From Planctomycetales bacterium (GTDB lineage: Bacteria > Planctomycetota > Planctomycetia > Isosphaerales > Isosphaeraceae): a stretch of DNA of 64,000 bases. The stretch is taken from assembly GCA_027449865.1 (NCBI GenBank), contig DAIDKV010000184.1, positions 1 to 64,000 on the forward strand, in the 5' to 3' direction. This document shows positions 34,809 to 43,780 of the stretch, in pieces (positions within the stretch are counted from its first letter, which is position 1; each line of letters opens with the position of its first letter). The notes beneath the pieces were generated by a model. The model searched no databases. It saw only the letters and a program-made list of their open reading frames with translations, and was not told where the DNA came from. A program made the position numbers and the translations under genes.

Positions 34809-36215
34809 TCAGCCGCCCTTCCTTCGAAGGTCAAGCCGCCGGATCTGCTCCGCACCCCATTCCCACTGAACTTTGCTCCGCCTCCGGAACTCGGCGGGGT
34901 CATTGGGGATGTTGTCCTCGAGGTGCATTTTCGGCCCGTCCCCGACGCGCAGCGGGGAAAAACCACTGCTCTTCTCCATTTCCTGGATCTCGTCCACATC
35001 CATATCGATCCAGATCACCTTGTCGTCGAACCGTTTCTTGATCTCCGATTTCCTCTCGTTGATGGTGAAGCCGAATGTGTTCTCGTAAACGTACGATTCG
35101 ACTTTCTCGGCGGGGTTCGACGCCCGCAAGCCCCTCATTCGAATGGCCATCACCTCGTCGCCCAGCGAGAGCGCCAGCTCGACGGGCGAAAGGTTGAGCG
35201 ATCCAGTGATGAATAACTCTTTAGGATAACGGCCCTTCGGGTCTTCCAGCCACACGGGGGCGGTAAGGTACATGTCTGCCAGTGTGGCCCGGGCCACGTC
35301 CCAGACCCTGTAGCCGCTGCGGACCTCGACGCTGGGATGGATCGGGGCCTTCGGGAACATCTTCGCGATCGGCGACTTCTCGTACCCCACGCGTGCGATC
35401 TTCTCCGCCGTCTGCTCGTCCGTGAAAAGCACCTCTTGATAGAGGGGCGGCGAATCCTCGGGTCGTGGCTTGTCTTGCAACTCACGCGGGAAGAGGACCC
35501 TCGTCGCCACGAAGACGGCGCGCATCCTGTTCGGGGAAAAGGGGATGTTCATCCCCGGGGGGCTGAGGTCGTAAGGGACGTCGAGGAGGGTGTCCTGGTT
35601 GTCTCGATAAAGGCTGGGGTAGAGCGCGACCGGGATCGCCCTGGGGGAATCGGATTTGGCTCTCAGCAGGGAAGAAAGGAAGGGGAGCTCGCTCGCCTTG
35701 TCGACCCCTTTCCTCAATTCCATCCCCGCGATCCGGGAAGTTATTTGCTTGTAAAGCAGGCTGGAACCGGTGTTCCCGTCCTTGTCCACGACTCTGGAAT
35801 AAAAATTCTTGTTAACTTTAACCCTTTGCATGATTTGAAAATATTCGTCCGACATGGCGGCCTCATACCATGCCGCCGGGTTGGATCGACCGGGATGAAG
35901 TTCGGTGAGCGAGTTCAAGTACGCGCCCGGGATCTTGGAGAACCCGCAGGTGTAGATGGTCACATCGGGAACCCACCCCCGCTCATGAAGCGTAGCCAGT
36001 ATCGCGAGGCCCGCCGAGAAGCGAAGCTCGCCTCCTGAGAGGATGAGCACCTTGCGAAAGGGTTTCGATTCGGTCCCTCCAGGAATCGCGGCGTGGTCGT
36101 CCTGCTGCCAGAAGGCCGTCGCCACGGGCGGTCCATTAAGACCCAGCGCGAGCGCGACAGCCCAGACCATGAATCGAACACGGTTCCGCCCGATCGTTGC
36201 CCCTGGCCTCGCCAT
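34809..36215 (-). CDS. Exported patatin-like protein with an altered nucleophile motif
   Basis: ATG 36215 (GAGGGA 7 bases upstream) gives 468 residues with a signal-type helix (RFMVWAVALALGLNG). Then comes KVLILSGGELRFSAGLAILATLHERGW, which resembles the oxyanion-hole Gly-rich start and first helix of patatin phospholipases, and VTIYTCGFSKIPGAYL, where the GxSxG elbow reads GFSKI. The remaining 350 residues (SPPGMNIPFSPNRMRAVFVATRV, ALSLGDEVMAIRMRG) include a possible DG/DE Asp region. If patatin-like, the last Gly of the elbow is lost, so lipase activity is doubtful. The gene is the only one inside the 18-bp inverted repeat. Confidence 0.55.
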   Translation of the reverse strand: MARPGATIGRNRVRFMVWAVALALGLNGPPVATAFWQQDDHAAIPGGTESKPFRKVLILSGGELRFSAGLAILATLHERGWVPDVTIYTCGFSKIPGAYLNSLTELHPGRSNPAAWYEAAMSDEYFQIMQRVKVNKNFYSRVVDKDGNTGSSLLYKQITSRIAGMELRKGVDKASELPFLSSLLRAKSDSPRAIPVALYPSLYRDNQDTLLDVPYDLSPPGMNIPFSPNRMRAVFVATRVLFPRELQDKPRPEDSPPLYQEVLFTDEQTAEKIARVGYEKSPIAKMFPKAPIHPSVEVRSGYRVWDVARATLADMYLTAPVWLEDPKGRYPKELFITGSLNLSPVELALSLGDEVMAIRMRGLRASNPAEKVESYVYENTFGFTINERKSEIKKRFDDKVIWIDMDVDEIQEMEKSSGFSPLRVGDGPKMHLEDNIPNDPAEFRRRSKVQWEWGAEQIRRLDLRRKGG

Positions 36216-37034
36216 GTCATTTCCCTCGCTCTTTTGAGGCTGATCCGCTCCACCGGCAAACAATGACCCGGCCCGCATCTCGTGTCCACGAACCCCCGGG
36301 AATGACCGCCGCCGGCCGATTCCGTCGCCGCGCCGGCCCGGCGGATACTTCCGGCGGCCGTGACGACCAGACGGTCGACAAGCAGCGCACGAGACCCGGG
36401 ACCAAAGAAGAGCGCCTGGACCACAACCCCCGTCGCCGAGCGACGTGATGCCGGGAGGTGTTCCGGGAGTTCCCGGCCGGATCGTCGCGGGGCCGCAGCG
36501 TCCGGCCCGACAGCGCGGGCGCCTATTGAGAACCGATCCTGGAAGCGATCGGGGGGTCAGGCGGCCGGTGCGCAGCCACACACGTTGAGGAACCCCGCGG
36601 CGACCTTCGTCGTGACGGTCCTCACCACGATGAGTCAGCCTGTACCGCAAGTGTGCGTGCATGAATCTGTAACCAGGTCGATGGTGGGCCTTCGCCCGAC
36701 CGGCCACGAAGAAGGAGCCGGAATTGGAACCTGGCAATGACTTACGAGGAAAAGGCTTACAGTGTTCCCTCGTGGCTGGCTCGGGCTCAGGAGGGCTGTT
36801 AACTCCCAGCGATGTCAGGCAAAATATACCACCTTTTCTGTTTCGAAGCGGGGCAACCCCGGATAGGAACGGACTGGGCGTGCCTCCTCGGATTTACGGT
36901 TCCCACACCTGCCGCTTCGAACTGGACGTCTCGCGAGCGTCAATCCGCCACGCCGGAGCAGTTCCGGCCTGACACAGCCGACGGCCTTCCGGGTTTGCCT
37001 TTGCACCCCTGGCTTCTGAACGGCTGTCACCCTT
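36216..37034. other. 819-bp intergenic region right of the patatin-like gene
   Basis: No supportable gene, RNA or promoter. Open frames are low-complexity Arg/Pro-rich readings on both strands. GC content falls from about 36,640 onward, unlike normal coding DNA here. It could be a decayed part of the unit bracketed by the 18-bp inverted repeat. Confidence 0.4.
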
Positions 37035-37080
37035 GGCCCGTGAACGCGTACTACCAAGAACCAATTACTAAAAACAAATT
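37035..37080. repeat. Right arm of the 18-bp inverted repeat plus third heptamer array
   Basis: 37035-37052 (GGCCCGTGAACGCGTACT) is the exact reverse complement of 34534-34551. It is followed at 37053-37080 by four heptamer units (ACCAAGA, ACCAATT, ACTAAAA, ACAAATT) in the orientation of array 2. The last units supply the final codons and stop of the Y-family polymerase gene. Confidence 0.75.
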
Positions 37081-38309
37081 TTCCCGCGAATATCGCAGAT
37101 ATCGTACTCGTTGGCGGTGTCGCGGTAGATGGAGGCCAAAGGGAGTGTGGCAGCGCTCCGGAGGACGAAGCGGCCGTGTCGGGCGTTGACCTCGCGTTTG
37201 AGCTGGGCGACGGCCTCGGCACGGGCGCGTCGGGCCGGTGATTCGAAGAGGTCGGCCGGGGTATCGCGGCGGGCGGTGAGGTTGTCGGCGATCAGGTGCA
37301 TGTGGCTCGCCAGCGCTCGGGGAATCCAGGCACGCCGAAGGCAGGGACGCACCACGTCGAGCAGGACGTCGAACCGATCGGCCGGGACCGGCAGGGTCGC
37401 CTGGCCAACGCCCGACCGACCGTCCTTGTAGATCACCTGCACCGTCAGCCGGCCCGCGGCGACCGCGTGGTATTCCAGTTCCTCGATCAGGCGCTCCAGG
37501 TTGCGGACCAGCCAGGCGTAGAGCACGGTCGGCCGGTGGGTTGCCTCGCCGAAGCTCCCGCCCCGCGAGAGCGCCTTGTGCGAGGGCCGACGCGACTGAA
37601 TCGGCCGGACATCCTCGCCGTTGAGCTCCCACCAGAGCGCCTCGCCGGTTGCCGTCAAAAGCGAGCGGACCAGCCGGCGATCGGCCTGCGCCAGGTCGAG
37701 GCATGTGAGAATTCCCCACGGCGAAAGCCGGGCGGCCCGACGGCCCGCGATCCCGGTAATCTCCGTCACCGGCCGCTCGGCCAGTAGTTCCTCCTCGGCC
37801 CGACGGTCCAGGATCGCAAGGGCGCCGAACGGCTTGGCCATGTCGGAGATCAGCTTGGCGAGGGTGCGCGTCCGCGCGATCCCGACCGTCACCGGTACCC
37901 CAACTCGATCGAGGATCGCACCCCGGATCCGCTCGGCCAGCCGCTGAAATGAACCGTCCGGGCCCGGCTCGGCCGCGAAGAAAAACTCGTCGATCGAGTA
38001 ATACTCGACCCGGGGCGACCACTGCTGGACCACCTCCAGCATCTGCCGGCTCAGAACCTCGTACCATCGGAAATCCCGTTTGACGTAGATCCCCTCCGGA
38101 CACCGTACCAGGGCGTCCCAGATCGGCATCCCGGTCCCCACTCCGGCCGCCTTCATTTCGTAGCTCTTGGCGATCACGCAGGCTCCCTGGTTGCCCAGTA
38201 CACCCACCGGCTTGCCCCGGAGGAAGTCGTCGCGCACTCGCTCCGCCGACACGTAGAAACAGTCGGCGTCGAGATGCCCCACCGCCTTGAGCACCTGTCG
38301 CGTCCTCAT
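37068..38309 (-). CDS. Y-family (UmuC/DinB-type) translesion DNA polymerase
   Basis: ATG 38309 begins MRTRQVLKAVGHLDADCFYVSAER, giving 413 residues. The metal-binding residues are present: D14/D16 in HLDADCFYVSAE, and D107-E108 in YYSIDEFFF. Further Y-family landmarks are VPVTVGIARTRTLAKLISDMAKPFG and the helix-hairpin-helix region VTEITGIAGRRAARL. The little-finger region (TVLYAWLVRNLERLIEELE) is of UmuC type. It copies past DNA lesions. The C-terminus (DIRGKICF) is written by a heptamer repeat, so the original end may have been replaced. No Shine-Dalgarno site; see the promoter entry. Confidence 0.9.
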   Translation of the reverse strand: MRTRQVLKAVGHLDADCFYVSAERVRDDFLRGKPVGVLGNQGACVIAKSYEMKAAGVGTGMPIWDALVRCPEGIYVKRDFRWYEVLSRQMLEVVQQWSPRVEYYSIDEFFFAAEPGPDGSFQRLAERIRGAILDRVGVPVTVGIARTRTLAKLISDMAKPFGALAILDRRAEEELLAERPVTEITGIAGRRAARLSPWGILTCLDLAQADRRLVRSLLTATGEALWWELNGEDVRPIQSRRPSHKALSRGGSFGEATHRPTVLYAWLVRNLERLIEELEYHAVAAGRLTVQVIYKDGRSGVGQATLPVPADRFDVLLDVVRPCLRRAWIPRALASHMHLIADNLTARRDTPADLFESPARRARAEAVAQLKREVNARHGRFVLRSAATLPLASIYRDTANEYDICDIRGKICF

Positions 38310-38316
38310 GGACGGA

Positions 38317-38345
38317 AGTTTATTCTGTACGCCCGAATGGGTCAA
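38317..38345 (-). promoter_or_regulatory. Promoter predicting a leaderless polymerase mRNA
   Basis: On the minus strand TTGACC (38345-38340), a 17-base spacer and TAAACT (38322-38317) are followed 7 bases later by the ATG of the Y-family polymerase gene. Transcription should begin at or next to the start codon. There is no Shine-Dalgarno sequence in front of the ATG, which fits leaderless translation. Confidence 0.55.
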
Positions 38346-38710
38346 GGAGACCTCGCCAATCGTCGCGAACAGAGAGTGATCCGATCCATTAAAGGAGGGC
38401 TTGAAGGCCGATTTGTTTCGCGGTTGGGCGCTCGCTCCCGCGGAGGATTTGCGTGTCTTCTTGGGGGGACGGGTACGGCAGGGTGGCCGGAAGCGTTGCA
38501 CGAGGCGACGCCGTCCCCCGATTCGTGTTCTTATCGGGGTCGGGACATCAGAGGCCCGGTCGACTCTTCGCGGCCTGCTCATCGGATCGTGCGCTGACAG
38601 CGCGGGCGCAGTGCGGATATGATGCGGCCGAGTCGCGGACCCCGGGCGGCCGGGTGGTTCCGCGGGTTTGTCACGATCGAGCCAACGACCTGGCCGCGGG
38701 AGGCGTACCG
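38346..38710. other. Intergenic region between divergent genes
   Basis: 365 bp with no gene that I can support; the open frames are Arg/Gly-rich. GGGAGG at 38698-38703 is the ribosome binding site of the gene at 38711. No terminator, repeat or RNA is apparent. Confidence 0.4.
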
Positions 38711-39358
38711 ATGAGGAAGGTGATCGGCACGATGCTCGTTGCCCTGGCCATCGTGAGCGCTGGGGCCACACGCCCGGCGGTCGGCCAGGTGACGAAGGAA
38801 AAGGGAAGCGGGCCGTCGAAGGAGAAGACCGCCGATTATTATCCGCTGGCGGTCGGGACCAGGTGGCACTACGAGATTGAAACGGGCAACGGGCAGAAGG
38901 TCCCGCTCGTCTACCAGATCGAAAAGCTCGAGCGGATCGAGGGAAGGGAACTGGCCCGGCTGGAGGTCATCGCGCAAGGGCAAAAGAGCCCGTACACCGA
39001 GCACCTGCATAGCGACCCAGCCGGCGTCTATCGTGACCGAATGCACAACCTTGACCTCTCGCCCCCCCTGCGTCTGATCAAGTATCCGGTCAAGGCGGGC
39101 GAGCATTGGAACAGCGAGATCACGGTCGGCGGGCGAAAGATGAAGGTTGAGGGGACGGAGGGACCGGCCGAGGACGTGCAGGTCCCCGCCGGGAAATACC
39201 GGGCCGTTCCCTGTTCGATTGTGATCAGCGACGGCAAGGAGCAATCGACCAACGTCTTCTGGTTCGCCCCTGGCGTCGGGATCGTCAAGCAGAAGACCGA
39301 CCTGGGCCTCCGCGCGGTCATCATGGAGCTAACCAAATTCGAGGCCGCGACTCCGTGA
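38711..39358 (+). CDS. Exported beta-rich protein of unknown function
   Basis: ATG 38711 follows GGGAGG by 7 bases. The 215-residue product has a signal peptide (TMLVALAIVSAGATRPAVG), a short Lys/Gly linker and one beta-rich domain with the typical YYPLAVGTRWHYEIET opening, VPAGKYRAVPCSIVI and VFWFAPGVGIVKQKTDL. The PLAVGTRWHYE and FAPGVGIVK phrases recur in many exported planctomycete and other bacterial proteins of unknown role, thought to fold like lipid- or ligand-binding barrels. It is convergent with the aminotransferase-like gene, 16 bases between stops. Confidence 0.75.
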   Translation: MRKVIGTMLVALAIVSAGATRPAVGQVTKEKGSGPSKEKTADYYPLAVGTRWHYEIETGNGQKVPLVYQIEKLERIEGRELARLEVIAQGQKSPYTEHLHSDPAGVYRDRMHNLDLSPPLRLIKYPVKAGEHWNSEITVGGRKMKVEGTEGPAEDVQVPAGKYRAVPCSIVISDGKEQSTNVFWFAPGVGIVKQKTDLGLRAVIMELTKFEAATP

Positions 39359-39374
39359 GCGGGCCGTGTTCCGG

Positions 39375-40634
39375 TCAGCGGCCAAGGCTCTGGATCGCCT
39401 CGATGACCCGGTCGACCTCGTCCTCGGTCGTGTAGCAGGCGCAGCCGATCCGGACGAGCCCCTGCTCCAGGACGCCGAGGCGACGGGCGACCGTCCTCGC
39501 GTAGAAGTCGCCGTGCGAGGCGAAGATGCCGAGACGGGCAAGGTGCGCGCCAACCTCCGCCGACGGCCGATCGCCGACGATCAATGAGAGCGTCGGCGTC
39601 CGGGGGGCGTCGGGAGGCGGACCGAAGAGCCGGACGCCCGGGATCGCCGCCAGGCCCTCCCAGAGCCGGGCAAGCAGCGACTGGCCCCGGTCGTGGAACG
39701 CCTCGAAGACAGCGGCCAGCCGATCGCGGCGCGGGATCGAATCCGGGCCGGCCAGCGAGGCCAGGTAGTCGACGGCCGCCGCCACGCCGACAATCCCCTC
39801 GTGGTTCAACGTACCGGTCTCCAGCCGCTCGGGAACGGTGTCGGGGGCCGGTTCGAGCTTCGGGACATCGAGCGCCTCGATCCGGTCGCGTCGCCCGAAG
39901 AGGACGCCCACGTGCGGTCCGTGAAACTTGTACGCCGAGCACGCCAGGAAGTCGCAGCCCCAGGCCCGGACGTCGGCCAGGCGGTGCGGGACGTAATGCA
40001 CGGCGTCGACGAACGTGATCGCCTCGGCCTCACGCGCCATCGCGATCGCCCGGGGAACGTCGTTGATTGTCCCCAGCGCGTTCGAGGCGGCACCAATCGC
40101 AAGCAGACGAACGCGGTGATCGATGAGCGCGCGGTCCAGATCCTCCCAGTCGAGTTGGCCGGTCTCGGGGATCATCTTCACCGCCCGGACCTCGACACCC
40201 CGGTCGCGGGCCAGGGCACGCCAGGGATCGACATTGGCGTGGTGGTCGAGCTCGGTAACGACGATCGTATCGCCCGGCCCAAGGCCCCGCCCCAGCGCCC
40301 GGGCGAGGTGAAAGGTCAGGCTGGTCATGTTAGCGCCGAAGGCGATCTCATCGGGCCCGGCGCCCAGCAAATCGGCCAGCACCCGACGCGCACCCGCGAG
40401 CGCGGCGTCCGTCTCGGCACTCGTGGGAAACGACCAGTGTGTGTTGGCATTGTGATTCGTCAGGTAGTCGGCAACCGCCTCGACGACGACCCGGGGGACC
40501 TGAGTCCCGCCAGGACCGTCGAAATAGGCCACGGGATGGCCCTCGTGGCGTCGATGGAGCGAGGGGAAATCCTCGCGGAGAACGGTCGTCGCGGCAACCT
40601 GCGGCGCGGATGTCGATGGACGGTGCGGCGTCAT
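39375..40634 (-). CDS. Cysteine-desulfurase-like class V aminotransferase
   Basis: ATG 40634 (AAGGA 8 bases upstream) gives 419 residues. It has the PLP class V fold: YFDGPGGTQVPRVVVEA, TELDHHANVDPWR, FVDAVHYVPHRLADVRAWG, and the PLP lysine in SAYKFHGPHVGVLFG. The nearest relatives seem to be SufS/CsdA-like proteins of the cysteine desulfurase-like subgroup acting on cysteine or related amino acids. The usual His before the Lys is shifted and the mobile catalytic Cys loop is unclear, so sulfur transfer is not certain. No SUF or ISC genes are adjacent. Confidence 0.82.
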   Translation of the reverse strand: MTPHRPSTSAPQVAATTVLREDFPSLHRRHEGHPVAYFDGPGGTQVPRVVVEAVADYLTNHNANTHWSFPTSAETDAALAGARRVLADLLGAGPDEIAFGANMTSLTFHLARALGRGLGPGDTIVVTELDHHANVDPWRALARDRGVEVRAVKMIPETGQLDWEDLDRALIDHRVRLLAIGAASNALGTINDVPRAIAMAREAEAITFVDAVHYVPHRLADVRAWGCDFLACSAYKFHGPHVGVLFGRRDRIEALDVPKLEPAPDTVPERLETGTLNHEGIVGVAAAVDYLASLAGPDSIPRRDRLAAVFEAFHDRGQSLLARLWEGLAAIPGVRLFGPPPDAPRTPTLSLIVGDRPSAEVGAHLARLGIFASHGDFYARTVARRLGVLEQGLVRIGCACYTTEDEVDRVIEAIQSLGR

Positions 40635-40772
40635 CGTGGAATCCTTGAAGACACAGCGAACACCCAGCGCCCACGGTCCAGGGCCTGGCATCGCCGGGTA
40701 TCGCGAGCGATCATGGGACGCCTGGCATCCTAACCGGTCTGCTCCGAGGAATCGAGGTCGAGGAGTCCGCCC

Positions 40773-41063
40773 ATGATCTGCGTCGCCGTCACCTACGTCA
40801 TCAAGGAAGGACATGAAGCCGAGGCCATCGAACTGTTCGAACGGCTGACCGAGGCCACTCGCGCCGAGTCAGGCTGCCGGATGTACCTCGCACATCGGTC
40901 GACGACCGACCCACGCCGCTTCTTCCTCTACGAACAATACGACGACCAGGCCGCGCTCGATGCCCACCGCGCGGCTCCGCACTTCGAGCGATACGCCAAG
41001 CAAGGACTCTTCTCAATCCTCGAAACACGGATGCCAGAGCTTTACGCTCCACTCGAAGGCTGA
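40773..41063 (+). CDS. ABM-domain monooxygenase-like protein
   Basis: A 96-residue single-domain protein with the antibiotic biosynthesis monooxygenase (YgiN-like) fold: MICVAVTYVIKEGHEAEAI, GCRMYLAHRSTTDPRRF, FFLYEQYDDQAALDAHRAAPHF. Family members are small dimeric enzymes acting on quinols or related compounds without cofactor, and some have no known activity. GAGGAG 9 bases upstream supports the start. A perfect hairpin follows the stop. It is divergent from the aminotransferase-like gene. Confidence 0.85.
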   Translation: MICVAVTYVIKEGHEAEAIELFERLTEATRAESGCRMYLAHRSTTDPRRFFLYEQYDDQAALDAHRAAPHFERYAKQGLFSILETRMPELYAPLEG

Positions 41064-41074
41064 GCGCGCACGAA

Positions 41075-41110
41075 GGCCCCGGGCCGATGCCATGTCCGGC
41101 GCCCGGGGCC
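41075..41110. terminator. Perfect 10-bp hairpin between convergent genes
   Basis: GGCCCCGGGC (41075-41084) and GCCCGGGGCC (41101-41110) pair completely around a 16-base loop, between the ABM gene and the tyrosine-rich protein gene that converge here. Confidence 0.7.
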
Positions 41111-41134
41111 GTCGTGAAGCTTCTCGCGACTCGA

Positions 41135-42076
41135 TCAGTACGGATACGGCCCCGCCGTGTAACTGCCGGGGGTCGTGTAGGTCGTGTTGCCGTACGTCGT
41201 GTATCCCGAGGGATACGACCCATACGAACTGTTGTAGCCACCATAAGGACTCGCCGGGTAGACGACCCGATTACGACGTCCGAAAAGGCCGCGACGGGTC
41301 GGCGTGTACCGGGGCACCATGTAGGTGGTCGGATAGGCCGTGGTGGCGCCATAGGCATAGGGCATGGCATTGTATCCAGAGTATCCCGGCGCGTTGTAGG
41401 TCGCATAGGGAAGCCCGGCGGTGCCCGCGTAGTAATAGCCGGGCGTCATCGTGGTTCCCATCGGGTTGACCGCGTTGTACGTCTCCATGCCGGGCATCAG
41501 CCGGCCAGCGTAACCCGGAGTCGCGGCCGTCGAGGTGCCCGGATAAATCCCCTGGTTGGCAAGCCCAGGGGTGTAGGTCTGCCCGGGTGTCCCGACCGCC
41601 GCATGGTTCATCCCAGCCCCGTTCCCACTGGCGGGCGGAGGGACCACGTTGCCATTGCCGATAACCGGAGACATGCTTGCCGGCTGATTTGAGACTCCAC
41701 GAGACTCCACCGGACTTTTGAAGCCTCCGGGAACCGTCGTGTTTCCCCCCTGGACCGCTGTTTCTGAGGGGGAAACCACGGAACCAGGGATCGCTGTGGT
41801 GGTGCCGGCGCCCATAACGCCGCCCGGCACGGTGGCCGGACCGGCCGGAGCCGCCGTGTTCACGCCCGGAACCGCCGGGTTGGCGGCGGGAATCCCCTTC
41901 GCCTCGGCCTGCCCGTTGGCCTTCCGCGCCAGGTTGTTCGGCGCGGTCACCAGCGTACCGTTCTCAACCGTCCCCACCGTCGCCGGACCACCACCCTGGC
42001 CATAAGCCAGACCACCACTCCCAGCAAGGTAAGCCGCCGTCACGACCAAAGCCAGTTCTATGCTTTTGTTTCTCAT
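41135..42076 (-). CDS. Exported Gly/Pro/Tyr-rich low-complexity protein
   Basis: The 313-residue product has a signal peptide (LALVVTAAYLAGSGGLAYG), a Pro/Ala/Gly/Val/Thr-rich first half with repeats such as NTAAPAGPATVPGG, and a second half rich in Tyr-Gly-Ser (YSGYNAMPYAYGATTAY, SSYGSYPSGYTTYGNTTY) around one basic patch (RRGLFGRRNR). There is no catalytic motif. Such Tyr/Gly-rich exported proteins occur in planctomycetes and may be structural parts of the envelope; this is inference. GAGGATCAACA upstream gives a ribosome binding site. The upstream 42077-42321 holds no gene. Confidence 0.75.
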   Translation of the reverse strand: MRNKSIELALVVTAAYLAGSGGLAYGQGGGPATVGTVENGTLVTAPNNLARKANGQAEAKGIPAANPAVPGVNTAAPAGPATVPGGVMGAGTTTAIPGSVVSPSETAVQGGNTTVPGGFKSPVESRGVSNQPASMSPVIGNGNVVPPPASGNGAGMNHAAVGTPGQTYTPGLANQGIYPGTSTAATPGYAGRLMPGMETYNAVNPMGTTMTPGYYYAGTAGLPYATYNAPGYSGYNAMPYAYGATTAYPTTYMVPRYTPTRRGLFGRRNRVVYPASPYGGYNSSYGSYPSGYTTYGNTTYTTPGSYTAGPYPY

Positions 42077-42321
42077 TGTTGATCCTCACATTTCTCGATC
42101 CTTCCGACGCCCGGGAGTCGGCCCGTGGCGTGACCATCCCTTCCCGATCGGCAACCGGGAAGGGCCTCGCAAAGGCGACGGTCGCCGCGCCACGAGTTCC
42201 GAGAGGATCGCGGCGAGGAAGGGCCGGCACGAATCTCAGGCCGGAAGGACCAGGGTCGTTCTTACCAACTGTCGAGCAAACCGTGCGCCGGTGGCGCGGT
42301 TCTGCCGGTCGTCCGGGAAGA

Positions 42322-43761
42322 TCAGGAGAGAATCTCGCGGACCACCTCACCGTGGACATCGGTCAGGCGGAAGTCTCGGCCGGCATATCGGTAAGTGAGC
42401 CGGGTGTGATCGAAGCCGAGGAGGTGAAGGATTGTCGCGTGCAGGTCGTGGATGTGGACCGGCTTCTCGACGGCTCGATAGCCGAACTCGTCGGTGGCGC
42501 CGTGGACGTGCCCGCCGCGGACGCCACCACCGGCGAGCCAGATCGAGAAGCCCCAGTGGTTGTGGTCGCGTCCGAGTGCCGGTTTACCTCCAGCGAGTTC
42601 GACGGCGGGCGTTCGGCCGAACTCGCCGCCGCAGATGACCAGCGTCTCCTCGAACAGCCCGCGCTGCTTGAGGTCGGTCAGAAGCGCGGCGATCGCGCGG
42701 TCGCACTGGCCGGCGAGGGCTCGATGATTCTCGGCGATGTGGTCGTGGGCGTCCCAGGGCTGGACGTCGCCGTGGTAGAGCTGGACGAATCGGACGCCCC
42801 GCTCGATCAGCCGGCGTGCAATCAAGAGCTGCCGCGCCTGGATGCCGGGACCGTACGCCTCGCGGACCGACTCCGGCTCACGCTCGATGTCGAAGGCGTC
42901 GGTGGCGGCCATCTGCATCCGGTAGGCGAGCTCGAAACTGGCGATCCGGGCCTCGAGTGCGTCGTCCTCAGCGCGGGGGGCCTGATGCCGACGGTTCAGC
43001 TCGGCGAGCAGGTCGAGCTGCCTGCGCTGGTCGCGTCGCGAGATCCAGCCGTTCTGAATGTTGTCGATCAGGTCCTCGGCCCGTTCCTTGCGGGTGTCGA
43101 TGTACGTCCCCTGGTAGACGCCGGGCAGGAACGCCGACTTCCAGTTGGAGACATCCGCCACCGGTAACCCCGGGCACATCGCGAGGAAACCAGGCAGGTT
43201 GGCGTTTTCGGTCCCCATCCCGTAGGTGATCCACGAGCCAAGACTCGGGCGCGAGAGCCGCTCGTCGCCACAGTTCATCAATCGCATCGACTGTTCATGA
43301 TTCGGCGTGTTCGCATGCATCGACCGGATGATGCAGAGGTCGTCGGCGTGACGAGCGGTCTGCTCGAAAATCTCGCTGATCTCCAGACCGCTCTGACCGT
43401 ATTTTCGGAACCGAAACGGCGAGGGCAACGCCGTACCCGTCCTGCGCTCCGTGGTCAAATTCCCCCGCGGAAGGGTCTTCCCCTCGTATCGCTTCAGCAA
43501 CGGCTTGGGGTCGAAGGTGTCGACCTGCGACGGCCCACCGTTCAAATAAATATGAATAACTCGCTTGACTTTCGCCGCGAAGTGCGGCCGGCGCGGGGCC
43601 AGTGGATGATCGACCGGGGCACGACCACCGACGAGATCGGCGGCAGCCAGCTCGCCCACGTCGCCCAGGACGCCGAGAAGCCCCAGCATTCCCATCCCCG
43701 TGCCCATCCGGCCGAGGGCTTCGCGTCGCGTCGTTCTCGCCGGACCAGGATGGGGATACAT
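42322..43761 (-). CDS. DUF1501 (sulfatase-like) Tat-exported protein
   Basis: The 479-residue protein has a twin-arginine start (TTRREALGRMGTGMGMLGLLG) and the DUF1501 core: HIYLNGGPSQVDTFDPKP, SMHANTPNHEQSMRLMN, GVRFVQLYHGDVQPWDAHD, VICGGEFGRTPAVE, GRDHNHWGFSIWLAGGG. DUF1501 belongs to the alkaline-phosphatase/sulfatase superfamily, and the Asp/His set above would bind metal; the substrate is unknown. In planctomycetes it is almost always paired with a PSCyt1/DUF1549/DUF1553 gene, as here (19 bases downstream of that gene). Confidence 0.93.
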   Translation of the reverse strand: MYPHPGPARTTRREALGRMGTGMGMLGLLGVLGDVGELAAADLVGGRAPVDHPLAPRRPHFAAKVKRVIHIYLNGGPSQVDTFDPKPLLKRYEGKTLPRGNLTTERRTGTALPSPFRFRKYGQSGLEISEIFEQTARHADDLCIIRSMHANTPNHEQSMRLMNCGDERLSRPSLGSWITYGMGTENANLPGFLAMCPGLPVADVSNWKSAFLPGVYQGTYIDTRKERAEDLIDNIQNGWISRRDQRRQLDLLAELNRRHQAPRAEDDALEARIASFELAYRMQMAATDAFDIEREPESVREAYGPGIQARQLLIARRLIERGVRFVQLYHGDVQPWDAHDHIAENHRALAGQCDRAIAALLTDLKQRGLFEETLVICGGEFGRTPAVELAGGKPALGRDHNHWGFSIWLAGGGVRGGHVHGATDEFGYRAVEKPVHIHDLHATILHLLGFDHTRLTYRYAGRDFRLTDVHGEVVREILS

Positions 43762-43780
43762 GGCCGTCTCCTCTTTGTGA

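Noticed and set aside
42076-43167. Long plus-strand open frame (363 codons) opposite the DUF1501 gene
   Set aside because: It is the GC-driven antisense reading of a clear DUF1501 gene; it has no ribosome binding site and a composition dominated by Arg, Val and Gly.
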